A stretch of DNA of 64,000 bases from Warburgia ugandensis (GCA_035236585.1 CP141128.1:51015257-51079256), one strand, 5' to 3'; shown: positions 37,882 to 49,945, numbered from the stretch's first letter. Notes: generated by a model not told the origin, from the letters alone. Numbers and translations: made by a program.

Positions 37882-39208
37882 CTTGAAGTCTCCTAGAGTC
37901 GCATTCTTCATCACTCAACACGACCTTAGGTCTCATTTATAAACTCTTGGATATGAATGGATACAAGGAGTCCTTATCAATTTCGATCTATTTAGAAATT
38001 AGATCACTAGATTTGCCTTTTAGGGTCCATGGGTCCTTGCCTAATTCATTGTCAGGCTAGATCCTATTATGTGGATCTACTATTCAATGGTTAACTCTAT
38101 AAATTGTCCTCTGATCCTAACTTTATAGTCTCATTAGGTCCGCGTGTCCCAGTTCCCAAGACACCCATACATCCTGGTTGAACTGCGACCACCTCACGTG
38201 TGTGCGCCCCCAAAGGCCGTGCCAGGGACCGCGTTTTGCACACGCACATGCATGCTCAAGTGACGCATTATGACGCGCATCCTGGATGGCATCGCATGGA
38301 CGCACCTTTGGTGCAGCATGGCACGTCTCAGCTCCCAGGGCACCCTGTGCATCCTGGTCGAGCTAGGACTAGTGCCCCACGTCACGCGTGCACCTGAAGG
38401 CCACACCAGGGACAGTGTACGCACTGTCATACGCCTGGAACCTGTCCCAGGGACCCTGTCCCAGGCGCACGTGAAGCATGGCATCCCTGGGACACCTTGT
38501 TCATACAGAGCCAGATGAAACCAGCTGGGTCATTTTTCAGCTAGGAAGACCGGCTGAAGAGACTAGATTCGGCATGGATCTGGCCTGGGGAAGTAGACCG
38601 GAGAGAAAGGGAAAGATGGGCTTACCTGGGTAGCTGGGGAAGCCCTCCTTTGGGTGGTGCGACTCCCTCTTTTCACCTGAGAACCCTATGTCGCCGAAAC
38701 CCATGAAGAAGGGGCAAAACCCAATGTCGAGCAAGACCGAAAATGAGAAGAGAGGGGAGATAGAGAGATGGAAATGGCCGGCCTGACTCGGGCGTGGCCG
38801 GAATGTGCGGGGAAGCTAGAGACGGGTTTCTGATTTTTGCCGGAAACCTCAGCCCCAAAATAGCTGGAAAAATTGTGATTTGAAGAGGGGGGAGATAGGG
38901 CTTTTTATAGCCTTGTTATGGCTATGCAACCAATCAAAACGGCCCCTGTGTTTTTTGTCTTTTCCGTTTTTAGTTTAAATTACAGAAATGTCCCTAATCT
39001 TTAAACGGCCGTACCTTCTTCATACGATCTCCGTTTTCGGCGTTCTTTGAGGCGTTGGATTCCATTTTTTGAGTAGAATCTAATGGTATCATTTCCTTAA
39101 AATTTCCTTCATTTACTATTTTAAATAAAGTAAAACTTTTAGCATAGTTTATTTCCCATAGAATGTCCAATTTTTGTTAAAAATAGCATAAATTGCTCTG
39201 GCATTACA

Positions 39209-41631
39209 TCTTTACCTTTTTTGAGAATAAGAAGGAATGAAGAAGCAGCACTATCTCCATTTTCTATAGAAAACGAAGTAATGCTTAATTTCAGTTTCCT
39301 CTGTTAATAGTTTGAAATTTAGCATTTCTCTTCATGTTTTATTAGTCTTAATCGATTCATGATATTGTTAGATTTCATATGATCAAGAAAATTCATAATT
39401 TAATTAGATATTTCATTACTACATTCAAGTTTATCTCAAATATTCTGCTACAGTTCCTCCTATAGTCAATATTTTTCATCATGTTTGTCTCTTCTTTCTA
39501 TTAATTATTCAGTTTTTGATAGAACAAAATCTTCCCTTGGACTCCTCTCTATCTTAGATACAAGCTTGCATTAGTTTCTAGTCAGAATTCAAGGTAAAAA
39601 TAGTTGATTTTTAGTGGAAAACAGCAACAAGGTTTGCTACTATTTATGTAGACCATGTTACAAATTTGATTCAAAAGATAAAAATCTATTTAATTTCATC
39701 AAAATCTTTTGGTTCCATAAGATTCCTAGGTATCTGATTGGGAGAGGGACAAAGTTTCGCTACTGAATTCAACCCACAATCAGTAGAATTCATGAAGAGA
39801 AATCACCGACATCATCACATATGCTATTGGTTTTCTACATGAAAATAGTAAATTTTTTGAAGCTTTGAATTGCTAGGGTCACTTGCTTGTGACAACTATG
39901 TCTTTATAGAACCTATGATCTATTCTTAATCCTTGAATTTGTTTAGTGGTATTCTAAGGGAATCAAATAAAAATAAAATCTTCACCATGGTGCAAATTTC
40001 TAGTAATTACATATGGATTTATCTAATAGAATCAAAATTTTCTTAATGTTTTCAATATCCTATGCTAGTGACACTCTCCTACTACTACTTTGCTATTGTG
40101 CGTGCCAATTTTGTTTTAGTTTTTTCTCTATTTTAGTGGAAGTTGGAGGGGAGACTCTTAGCTACTAATTGATACACGACACATTAAGGGATTGCTAAGG
40201 GAACTACAAATTTGGGGATGTTTCCATGTTATTTGCTTTAGTTTTAGCATAATTTAGGATTTATTTTCCAAAGCATTTAGTGATAGTTTTAGGCTATAAT
40301 TTTATTGAGTTTTAGGTTTATTTTTTTTGCATTAAATTTAAATGTGTTTTTTTATGTTAGTTATGAGTAGCTAGATCATCCATATAGGGTGAGGATGAAA
40401 GCACATTAACCCATTACTTTTATTCATATATAAGAAATCATTAGATTTAGGAATTTTAATTATCAATTTTCAAACGTATGCTATGTAATTTGAGACACAT
40501 AGTTGATACTCTTTTAATGGGAACTATGATGCATTATTCATGGTGCAGAGACTAATCTATGATTAAACAAGAATTAGTATAATAAGAAAGTTTGTGATCA
40601 TAAAAAATACAAGCTATAGTTTAAATACATACTAATTAACCTATGCATGTCATTACAAGTGAGAAAATAAGTAAATTTGGATTTCTAATGAATACATCTT
40701 CTGAGTTAGTATTCCACCATTGTTAAATTAACATCTGTTCAACTAAAGTAATGAATCTTATATATCAATGCTTAATTATTAATCTAATGAATTCCATTAT
40801 AGCTTCTTAATTGTTTCCCATTTCTTGGGTAGGTTAGAATAATTTGAGTTAGACTCATGCTTGCATATCTGCATTTCAGTAGACCCATGCGCTTATGGTA
40901 ATTTTAAAACAAGAGCATCTACTAACTCTAGGCTCTTACATGTCAATTATATTCTATTTGGTGACACAAATCTTATTCTCCTAACCTAGCCTATTTACTT
41001 GTGCACTTCCTGAATGGCATAGGAACCTATGCATACTTTTGACTGCACATCATGTCACTTATGAGGGAATACTCTAGTAGCCCTTGTCCATTTTCTAATG
41101 AATCTAGGCTATGATGTAGCACATTGCTTATAGGGAATGCCCTAACCTAAGAGAACATAAAAAATCAGTTCATGCATGGGGTTTGCCAGTGGTTTTTACT
41201 TGATGACGAACACTTAACATAAAACCATCCTCCTTCATTTGGGCTTGGGACAAGTAGCATTGGAATCCCTAGATGGTTTGGGTAACTTTCTATTTTGCAT
41301 GGTTATAGATATTTTGGAGCCCTCATTTCCTAAATTGGAATTCTCTAGTTTATGGTTTTATTTTATTGTATATTCACTTTCTAATTTTAAGTTATTTCTT
41401 ATAATCCACTTATTTTATTCTACATACACTTAGTAATCTCAGATTTATTATGATTCTCTTAAAAATCCAGTCCATTTAAAATGTTTATTTATGTGGTTCA
41501 TTGAATCAAACATTTTGCTTACTTGGCTGCCTAAATTTTGTTGTTATGTGGGTCCACCCTCACACGTTCTAATATATATATATATATAAAGGGTGTTTGC
41601 ATCAACGTAAAATCTTATTTTTCTCATAACT
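39209..41631. other. Unassigned, probably old retrotransposon sequence
   Basis: 39209 onward appears to continue 33523. No frame exceeds ~65 codons. The part just left of 41632 is likely the left LTR of the family C chromovirus, because the TRIM-like insertion at 41632 separates it from the LTR end at 42088, but I cannot place its boundary. Confidence 0.4.
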
Positions 41632-41897
41632 TGTAACACCCCAGGTCTGGGCTCCTCAATAATGATATTGTCCCAGTTACACTGGGTTTTGTTCTCACCC
41701 ACGATGGGGTAAAATGTGTCGTTATTGGTTGGTAAAGCCCACCCAAATCCTTATCAATGCCCAGGAACCTTTTCCCTAGCCGATGTGGGACTAACACTCA
41801 AGCCTCACCTTGCCTAGAAGCCTGCCAGCCCTCTAGGCCTGCCCTCATCGGCCAAGGCTAGCCCTGTTACTAAGGAGCCCAGACTCGGGGCGTTACA
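41632..41897. mobile_element. M1: 266-bp TRIM-like element (solo mini-LTR)
   Basis: Starts TGTAACACCCC, ends GGGGCGTTACA, with a perfect target duplication TAACT (41627-41631 and 41898-41902). The outer 24 bp at each side (41632-41655, 41874-41897) are inverted repeats with 21 of 24 matches, long for an LTR. It contains the plant motif CCGATGTGGGACTAAC. A 5-bp duplication and TG...CA ends fit an LTR of a TRIM; a MITE is the alternative. Confidence 0.75.
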
Positions 41898-42088
41898 TAA
41901 CTTTGATCTCAACTATTGAATTTAAGCTATATTATAGCTTTTATATAGCTCTCTTCGAGCTTTATGTATAGATAGATGTCTCATTTTTAGATTATTTAGT
42001 TTTCTAAAATCTTAGTTTTGGACCCTTAATAAATTTTAGATCTTTTTTATTGATTGTAAAAATTCATAAAATATTTTGGAATATTACA
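41898..42088 (-). repeat. End of the left (3') LTR of the chromovirus
   Basis: In element sense the LTR begins TGTAATATTCC at 42088 and continues leftward until interrupted by M1. The polypurine tract adjoins it. I could not align it convincingly to the outer part of the right LTR. Confidence 0.55.
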
Positions 42089-42125
42089 TTTACCCCCTTC
42101 AATGAATTTCATCCTCAAAATTTGA
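42089..42125 (-). promoter_or_regulatory. Polypurine tract of the chromovirus
   Basis: On the minus strand a GAGGATGAAATTCATT stretch runs into GAAGGGGGTAAA and then the LTR start. This is the usual end of pol plus polypurine tract in plant Ty3/Gypsy elements, where plus-strand DNA synthesis is primed. Confidence 0.8.
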
Positions 42126-42164
42126 AGCACGAATTTGTGTAAACACTACATGTTCATGCCATTT

Positions 42165-42635
42165 TTTTCGGCGTTTACAAGTGAATAAACCTTGAAATTT
42201 AACGCAAAGAGGAGGGTGGAGTGATCCTACCTCATTCCCGGCTATTCCAAGGTGGAGAAATTCGTCGCCGGAGAATCGTCGCCAGTGGATGGATATTACA
42301 TCCCCGACCTCGAGGGTGGATGGCTAACCGCACGCGGGCGCTTGACGTGTGACACACGGGGACACGTGTTCCCTAAGGGGGAGAGGGCTAGCCTTGGCCG
42401 ATGAGGGCGGGCTGATGAGGGCGGGCCTGGAGGGCTAATAGGCTTCTACACAAGGTGAGGTTTGAGAGTTAGTCCCACATCGGTTAGGGGGGGGTGATGG
42501 GCCTGAGTTATAAGGGGGAAGGCCTCCCTTCACATTAACGACCGGTTTTCCCTTGGACGCGAGGGAAGACCAAAACCGGTGGCACGTGAGTGCGCACGGG
42601 ACAATATCGTTACTGTGGGCTCGACGGGGCTGTGA
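42165..42635 (-). mobile_element. M2: GC-rich family M insertion between chromodomain end and polypurine tract
   Basis: In reverse complement it shares three ordered blocks with M1: GACAATATCGTTACTG-type near 42600, TTAGTCCCACATCGG at about 42470-42485, and CTAGCCTTGGCCGATGAGGG at about 42391-42410. It is longer than M1, is GC-rich and carries additional CACGTGT- and GACGCG-type sequence. Its exact edges are unresolved. It sits inside the chromovirus, so it arrived later. Confidence 0.6.
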
Positions 42636-42639
42636 TAAA

Positions 42640-43700
42640 ATTCCTCTTAGCCTCAGTCCTCAAATAAATTAGGACACTTAATATTCATATTAGACTCTAG
42701 CTCCTATGTGGCTTTTTCTACTGAATGTTTCTGTAAGAGGACTTTGGATAGGGTAATTTCTTTATCTGCAATCTTCAATCCTTCCTATCTAAAATTTGGA
42801 TCAATTTAGTCTCAAAAGTTAGGTCTGAATAATCTCACCTTGTTAGCACATTGTTCCACCAACTCAGATTGAATAATCCTGTTCTCACCAACTTGTTCAA
42901 GCATGTAGGTGAATGGTAGGGTCTCCCATATAGTGCCTCATATGGGCCATACCAATGCTCGAGTGGAAACTATTGTCATAAGCAAACTAAATCAAAGGGA
43001 GACTTTCATCCTAGTTTCCCTTATAATTAATGGCACATGCTCTCAACATATCCTCCAGAGTTAAAATCATTCTCTCAGACTGTCCATCTGTTTGAGGATG
43101 AAAGCAAGTATTGTAATTCAGTGATGATCCTAAAGACTCTTATATACTCCTTTAGAACTGAGAAGTGAAATGACTATCTTTGCAAGAAGTAATGGTGACT
43201 GGTATCCTGTGAAGATGTACAATCTCCTTAATTTACAACCAAGCCAAGCTATCTATAGGCAGATTTTATCAAATAGGGAGGAAATATACCAACTTGTTAG
43301 CTGATCTACTATCACCTAGATCATATCATGTCCACTTGTAGTCCTAGGTAAATCCACTATGAAGTCTGTAGTGATGTGGTCTCACTTCTACTTAGGAATC
43401 TCAAGGGTTTGTAACAATCTAGCTAACCTTTGGTGCTCATCCTTAACTTACCAACTTGTCAAGCATCTCCCTCCATATTCCTCCACATCCTTCTTCATGT
43501 TGTTCCACTAAAGCAAGTCCTAGTACATCTTAATCTTACCTAGATGGATAGTGTACTGCAACTGGTGCACCTCTAAGAGAATATACTACTTAGTTCAGCG
43601 TCTGTCTGTACTACTAATCATCCTTGTAGTCTCACACTACTTTCTACTTCTTTGGTGAAACTTGGTTTTCCAACCAATTCTTGTGTTTTGGCATCATCCT
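42640..43700 (-). pseudogene. Integrase with chromodomain-like tail (decayed)
   Basis: Fragments in shifting minus-strand frames follow Ty3/Gypsy integrase order. They are an HITTDFIVDLPRT block at about 43340-43390 (core domain), an H-P-Q-T-D-G-Q region at 43081-43104 broken by a frameshift, GMAPYEALYGR-type residues at 42920-42956, and a KAT-ELESNM tail at 42657-42724 typical of the chromodomain end of Tekay/Del-type chromoviruses. The enzyme would insert the DNA copy and the chromodomain would guide it to chromatin. Stops and frameshifts preclude function. Confidence 0.85.
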
Positions 43701-43749
43701 TCTACATCTAAATTATGGCAGATCTCACCACCAAGTTAGCCACAAAAGT

Positions 43750-44300
43750 TCTCTCTTGTTGAAACTCTGACCTGCATCCAACCACCTCTTGAAGTAACAT
43801 CCATTGGCTTGACAACATGCTAGCACACATACCTCGAGTCTTTTGAATCAATCCTTCAAGTATTCCATCCATCTTCTCTAACTCATATTCAAATTCTATT
43901 ATGAGAAAATATACTTGAGGCTTGTTGTCAATGAATACCTTGAATTTCTTGCCCTATAAATTATGCCTCCCTTATCTTCAAGGAAAAGACTACTGCTATG
44001 AGCTTTAGGTCATAGGTCGAATAATTTACCTTGTTCTTTTTTAGCTATCTTGAAGTGTAGGCAGTTACCTTCCCATTCTGCATCGATATGTATCAGAGTC
44101 CTTCGCTAAAAGCATCATTGTATACCACAAAACTTCCATTAGTTGATGGCAGAGTGAGTATAGGTGTCGTGGTTAGCTTCTCTCTTCAATTCCTGGAAGC
44201 TCTCTTCACACATGTCATCCCATATGAACTTCACATTTTTTTGGCTCAACCTTATCAATGGAAAGACAATTTATGAGAATCCTTCTATAAATCTATAGTA
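43750..44300 (-). pseudogene. RNase H region (decayed)
   Basis: The minus strand around 44090-44240 reads WDDMCEESFQELK, GSFVVYNDAF and MQNGKVTAYTSR, the start of a Gypsy RNase H domain. The remainder towards 43750 is too damaged to place individual residues. It directly follows RT in pol order. Confidence 0.78.
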
Positions 44301-45100
44301 CTATCTTGCAAGTCTTAGGAAACAAATCTCACTCACCATCTCCAATGTTTCCCTCTTCTCTACTGCTTCCACGTTAATTGGGTCCACAGCAACACCATTT
44401 TTAGAGATAATATTGCCATAAAGTTAACCTCTTCCAATAAGAATTCACACTTGCTAAACCTTGTATACAATTGATGATCTTGGAATGTGCTCAATACTGT
44501 GTGCAAGGATTCTAGTGTTCTTCATGGCTTTTTGAATATGCTAGAATATCATCCATGAACAGTATAACAAACTTGTCCAAGAAGGTCTTGAACACCCTAT
44601 TAATCAGAACCATAAAATCTATTGGGGAATTCGATAACCCATATAGCATAACTTCCAACTCATAGTGCCATATAAGGTTTTAAAAGCAATCTTATGAATG
44701 TCTTCTTCTTCAACCCTTAGTTGGTGATACCTAGATCACTGATCAATCTTAAAGAACACTCTGATGGACTGCAACTGATCAAATAAGTTATCAATATGGA
44801 TAGAGGATATTTGTTCTTGATAGGGACTATGTTAAGCATCCTTTACTTGATGGAGTCCCATTATCCATTCTTCTTCTTAAGAAAGGGGACTGGTGCTCCC
44901 TAAGGTGACACATTGGATCTAATGAATCCTGTCTCACAACTCTTGTAAGTTCTCCTTCAACTACTTTAGTTTAGCTATCACCATCCTACATGGAGCCTTG
45001 GAGATAGGAGCTATGCCTAGTATCAGCTTAATAGGAAATCTATCCCCCCCTTTAGTGGTAATCTTGGTAAATCCTTGTGAAATACATATGGAAATTCCTA
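44300..45100 (-). pseudogene. Reverse transcriptase (decayed)
   Basis: In order on the minus strand: LGIAPISKAPCRM at about 44970-45015; a DNLFDQLQ block with RVFFKIDQ, then YHQLRVEEEDIHKIAFKT, around 44690-44800; and DKFVILFMDDILAYSKS around 44530-44585, with the catalytic FMDD at 44547-44558. This is the Ty3/Gypsy chromovirus type. The catalytic box is intact but in-frame stops interrupt both sides, and the dinucleotide-shift pattern shows several frameshifts. Confidence 0.9.
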
Positions 45101-45166
45101 AATCACTTGTACTTCTTCCAACTTAAACTTATCAATATCTATAACCTCAACCTTTGCTAAGAAGAC

Positions 45167-45376
45167 CTAACATCCCTTAGTCATATGTTTAGTTTCCTTG
45201 AATGTTGTAATTCTGTCTCCATCACAAAGAGATTGCTGCTTCACTTGGTATGTTGAACAATAACAATAATCCACTGTCACCCAATACAAAGCTAGCAAAT
45301 TCATTAATAGAATGATATCAAAGTCTATCATCTCTAGGAGAACCAAGTCAGCAATCATTTGCCTATTCTGTATCAC
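45167..45376 (-). pseudogene. Aspartic protease C-terminal fragment
   Basis: A 69-codon frame includes ADLVLLEMIDFDIIL and LALYWVTVDY, matching the C-terminal part of plant Gypsy retropepsins (where the family has a D-V-I-L-G-M-D-W-L block). The catalytic DTG region further upstream is not recognisable. It lies between gag and RT as expected. Confidence 0.78.
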
Positions 45377-45599
45377 TATTAGTACATTCTAAATAAATTG
45401 TGTAAAGAGACTTGCCCAGTGAGGTCATTACTTTAAAACAACAGTATAATTTCTAAACCGAACTATCCATGCATGATGCAAAATTATTTGATATGAAAGA
45501 ATGAGTAGAAATGGGATCAAACAAAAGTTTAGTATTCTATCATGGATAAGAAATGTACCTTCCACATTACATTAGAAGCCTATGCTTGTTCGTAGGTAA

Positions 45600-46214
45600 T
45601 GGGAAAAACTCGTCCCTAACTTCTAGGAAACTACTCTCCTTAGTTATCTCTATAATTCCTCATCCTATGGAAGTACTTAGCAATATGCCTACTTCTCTAC
45701 AATTAAAGCATTTGAAGCCACCAAAGATCTACTTAGGTGAAACTTCTTACATTGTGGGGAATGTTGGGACTTTGGTTCTCAGCACTAGGTGTTGAACAAG
45801 TGCTTCTATGGAGGTTGGGCCCCTAAAGGCTATGAAGGTGTCTTTCCTTTGATGAAACTCCCTTTGGTACCAGTGCCCTTTTCCTTTTCTTTTCTTTCCT
45901 TGCGGCTCTCCTGAAGTCTTCTTCAAATACAAAGGCCATTTTGGCTCCTTGTTCCATGGTCCTAGGCCTCTTTAATAGGTCTATTAGTCCATCCATGGAC
46001 TTTTTTACCACTTGCTCATAGTTTGCTCATACCTTGGGTGCAAACAACTTGAGTCTTGTAAACTTGTTTTCACATTGTATGATTGTAATGTCACTCTACT
46101 GCAGGCTTGGGAATCCCTTCTCTTCATGTGGGAAAGGAAATACTTGTTCAAGGATGCAGACTTAAACTCATCCCATGTTATCATGCTAAAGTTGTTAAAG
46201 TGGGTTTGCTTCAC
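45600..46214 (-). pseudogene. gag with zinc-knuckle remnant
   Basis: The frame 46005-46214 starts near an ITWDEFKSASLNKYF block, which is the retrotransposon gag (capsid) signature of Tekay/Del elements. Frames 45823-46011 and 45747-45932 continue it with basic KKRKGKGH-type sequence. A CFNC half-knuckle is visible on the minus strand at about 45693-45720; the rest of the CCHC box is lost. Frameshifts divide it into at least three pieces. Confidence 0.85.
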
Positions 46215-46674
46215 CGTCTGCCACTAGAAAGTTGCCTATCCTGTCATGATGAAGGTAGCCACAACCACCTTCTTCTCCTCTGGGATCTCCATCCCTTTAA
46301 ACACCTACTCAACTTCAAAAATCCAAGTTTTGGCTACACTAGGCTCATCCTCATCAAAAAATGTTGGTGCATCTTATTGAAATGATCAAGCTATGCTCCA
46401 GCCCCACCAATAAGCACTTCATGCATTGATTTTGAAAAATTTGCCCCTAGTAGTGAACAACAAATCCAGCTACATTTCCCTTGTGTGAAACTAAAGGAGT
46501 TGTTTGAGGGCTTGGGAATACCTTTTTCATGTCTCCTAGGTGGAATTTGTTTTGAAATATGGAATCCTATGTTAGTACTATCTCTAACCACTCACTCTAC
46601 GACTAATGTTTTCTAATTCTTTTAATTATTGCTGACTTTTCATCTAGTAATTGGTTGTGTGTGACATAACATTT

Positions 46675-46686
46675 GCTTTGATACCA
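46675..46686 (-). promoter_or_regulatory. Primer-binding site of the chromovirus (tRNA-Met type)
   Basis: Minus strand TGGTATCAAAGC, two bases from the LTR. One mismatch from the initiator tRNA-Met complement. Confidence 0.85.
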
Positions 46687-46688
46687 GT

Positions 46689-47898
46689 TGTGACAACCTA
46701 GATTTTTAAATCACAACATTATTAAGCTTTTTTAAAGGTGGGACATACCTATTTTAAAATCACTTAAACAAAATCAAGACATCAAAAATCTTTTAACTCA
46801 AAAAAATTATTTTATAAAAATTCCTGAGTGTTTTTTCTGTCAAACCACTTCCCTTTTCAAAATCTTGCCCATGTTTGACCCTTAGAAGTTCTATCACAAA
46901 TAACATAAATGGCCTAGATAAATTAATCACAACCATATTACCAATGTATTCATTAAGAGAAATAAATGTTTTGGCACATCATGCTTTGTTACATGAATAG
47001 TCTTTCCATAAATAGAAACAATTTTTAAATTACTAGCTTCTCACTTTGTCTTCTTAGGTAAAGCATAGGTCCTCCTCTCGTTGCTCCTATACCTTATGCT
47101 ATAAGTCTGTATGTTTTTTTTTTTTTAGTATACACCATACTAGTAGATAAATATAGACCACAAAATCTAAAACCCCAACATCCAGCACACACATGTTCTA
47201 AAAACATATTTTTCAATGCAATAAAATCTCATAACTAACTTACCTTAATCGTTCCAGACTGTGCAGTGACATGCACTCACAAGTATTCATATGTCATTAG
47301 TTCACATAAACAAGTAATAACATTTCATAAATCATATAAATTATGATTATCAAATGTCTAAAATAATCGTATTGGTAAATCAATGACATATGCACTCAAG
47401 TCAACAATATCTCGTGCCCTTTGGCACCTTGGCAAAACTTCTACCAAATGGCCATGAATACTCATGTAATGACCATCTCAGGTTTATCTTACATAGAACC
47501 ATCATCAGACTCCCTAGAAGCAAAAACAGAAAACCCATGGGAGCACTATGCTTGTGACTAGATCATTGAATTGTATGCTTACTAGGACCTGAGAGGGACT
47601 TACACTATATCCTCACAAAGCCTAGAAATTCACTCAAAAGGGTACCATGGCATCTATAGTGGAATCTACCACTAGTCGAGTACAGTGCCACTTTTTTACA
47701 TTAGATACCTTCCACCCTTGGTGGTCAGGAGCTGGGCTGCCAACCGTACTACAATCCCCTAGCATAGAACCCACTAAGCACTTTGGACTATAAAAAATAC
47801 ATAATTAGGTTATCATCATACCCAAAATCTCATCAAACATGATTTTTAAGTAATTTCTTTTTCAATAGTTAATATTTGATATACATAAAAATATTACA
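46689..47898 (-). repeat. Right (5') LTR of the chromovirus, family C
   Basis: Starts (plus strand) TGTGACAACCTAG beside the primer site. Homologous to C1 at 12889-14175 up to about 47875. The outer end at 47898 (ATATTACA) is the nearest plausible terminus; I could not confirm it with a target duplication. Confidence 0.65.
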
Positions 47899-49263
47899 TC
47901 AAATATCCCTATATTTAGTAGTTTTAAACCTGAAATTACTTTAAATATCACTAATTAAGATTTATTTCACATTTTGCAAGGTTAAAGTATAAATGAAAAA
48001 TCTTACTTTAGCGACTCAAAACCCTAAAAGAGAGCAACTCTACCATTAGAGAAAAGCTATGGGCCCACATTCCACAAACCATGAAGTCTGGAAGTTCAGA
48101 ATGCCAAGGGGTATCCTTATTGGTACTATAGAGAGTGCCTTTATTAAAAGTGAAGGTGATAGACTTTTCATGCATGAATGCAAGCATTCTACCACCTTGG
48201 GAGAGCTTCTAAGAGAAGCCAGATTCACATAATGGATGCAAAAGTATATGATTTATTTTTGAAGCAAAATAAGTCAAAAAATTGGGGCCGCATAAAGCAT
48301 CTTCCACTCAATTCTCTCTCATTACACCCAGAAAGGGAACACACAAGGTATTCCACAATTTTTCTAAATAGGAGGACATGTTATACATATAAAACATGCT
48401 TTTACATGAGAAAAATAAGAAGAAATGAAAGGGAGAAAACGTTTGGAGGAGAGAGACAATTAACAAAAAATCTATGTGCCAATATTCATCCATACTTTTG
48501 AAGCATTCAAATCCATACTTTTGAAGCATTCAAGGGATAAGATCTACCCTAACAAAAGGCTATCTTAAAACATCCAATGAGAAGATACTAAAGCTAGGGT
48601 GGACCAATAAGAAAGATCCATGCAAGAGAGTAAAGTAAAGCATCCTATAGATGCAGATTTTTTTGATGGGCTGCCCACCATTTTTTTGGGGGAAAAATGT
48701 GATCAAGCTTGGTTTATGATTAGTGTAGAAAAAAATGGTGGGATGAAGAGAATTTGTAGGAAGCCAACATGTTTTTGCTTAGGAAAATTTCAAGGAAATC
48801 CAAGCTATCCAGTTTAAGGTATACTTGATCCTATGAATGAAAGGAAGAGAGGAAGGAACCTTCCTCAAGCAACCAATCACAACACTAATGAAAATCAAAT
48901 GGAACACCATTTTAATCCACAAATCAACATGTTTTACAAGGTAGGGATGAGAAGGAAAGAGATATAATGAGATAGGAAGAGATAAAAGATAAGTAAAGAA
49001 GGGAAAAAGTAGGACTTGAATGTGATCTTCATAGGAGGGAGTTTCCTTAAGGAAACTTCCACCTCCAAAAGGTTCCACATGAACTACAAATAGAAAAGGA
49101 TGCATGCAAATTTAAAAATAACTCTTCACTCTAGTATTCAATGCACAAAGCAAGAGAAAAAGATGGAGAAGGGAAGAAGGATCTCACATCCTCCAATGCA
49201 ATCCATGAAGACATCTTAAGGTGGAGAAAAAAGCATCCAAGGTAGGAGAGCCACTCATCTCAC
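47899..49263. other. Unassigned intergenic DNA
   Basis: Contains a 23-bp tandem dimer (48489-48511 and 48512-48534, TCCATACTTTTGAAGCATTC). Frames of up to 108 codons overlap on both strands without motifs. I see no gene. Confidence 0.5.
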
Positions 49264-49945
49264 CATCCATCTCTATCTGTCTCATCCTTTTACATCCACC
49301 CATCCATCCATCGTCTTTCCATCAAACACCCAACCATATATTCTCATCTCTCTAGCCTTCCATGCAAGCTCCTATCCCCCATCTAGCTTTGTATTTTAGC
49401 ACCTCATCCATCTCCATTCCTTCTTAACACCACACTTAACATCTAACCCAACCATCCAATCCCTTCCACTTCAATGCAATACCACCTCGTCCTCTCTTGC
49501 ATCCAACACCATCATGCCTCCCATCCTTCCATCTTTTCCTTGTACTCCACACATGGCCTTCCATCTCTTCCGCCCTCCCATCCATCTTTGTCCCTCTCAT
49601 CCTTTTACATCCATCTCCTTTACATGTCCCATCATCATCTCTCTCCTAGCCTTTCACCCATCCATCCATCATCTTGCCATCAACACCCAACCACATATTC
49701 CCATCTCAGTAGCCCCCATGTAAGCTCTAATCCCCATCTACCTTTGTATTTTAGTGCCTCATTCATCTCCATTCTTTCTTAACACCATGCCTAACATCTA
49801 ACCCAACCATCCATTCCCTTCCACTTTAATGCAATACCACCACCTCCTCTCTTTCATCCAAAGCTCCATCATGCTTCACATCCTTTCATTGTTTCCTCAT
49901 ACTCCATGCATGGTATTCTCTCTCTTCCACTCTTCCACTCTCCCA
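49264..49945. repeat. Pyrimidine-rich ~315-bp tandem duplication
   Basis: CATCCATCT at 49264 recurs at 49579, and both copies then carry CTCATCCTTTTACATCCA, TTTGTATTTTAG, CATCTAACCCAACCATCCA and AATGCAATACCACC in the same order. The plus strand is strongly C/T-rich from about 49250 to 50030. The 102-codon frame 49474-49782 is low-complexity Ser/His/Pro and not a gene. Confidence 0.85.

Larger units (their letters stand above)
33524..39208 (-). mobile_element. A2: family A solo LTR with nested insertions
   Basis: Edges TGTGACGACCCGGG and CTGGCATTACA; perfect target duplication TCTTT (33519-33523 and 39209-39213). Without the nested B LTR it is ~2.8 kb, the size of the other A LTRs. The section corresponding to 16500-16840 of A1 is partly lost near 34325. 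It is replaced by a repeated piece, a family M fragment and the B insertion, and LTR A sequence then resumes at about 37450. Confidence 0.88.

Noticed and set aside
39891..39903. TGTGACAACTATG as a possible outer edge of the left family C LTR
   Set aside because: Sequence after it does not match the right LTR start beyond the first ten bases.
41215..41265. GGGCTTGGGACAAG as an Ogre/Athila end-of-pol signal
   Set aside because: No polypurine tract or LTR start follows.
41632..41897. Cassandra-type TRIM with a 5S rRNA domain
   Set aside because: The conserved 5S-like promoter boxes are not visible; only the CCGATGTGGGACT word is shared with TRIM-like repeats.
49474..49782. 102-codon Ser/His/Pro-rich frame
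   Set aside because: Low-complexity translation of the CCATCCAT-rich tract; overlaps another frame of similar quality.
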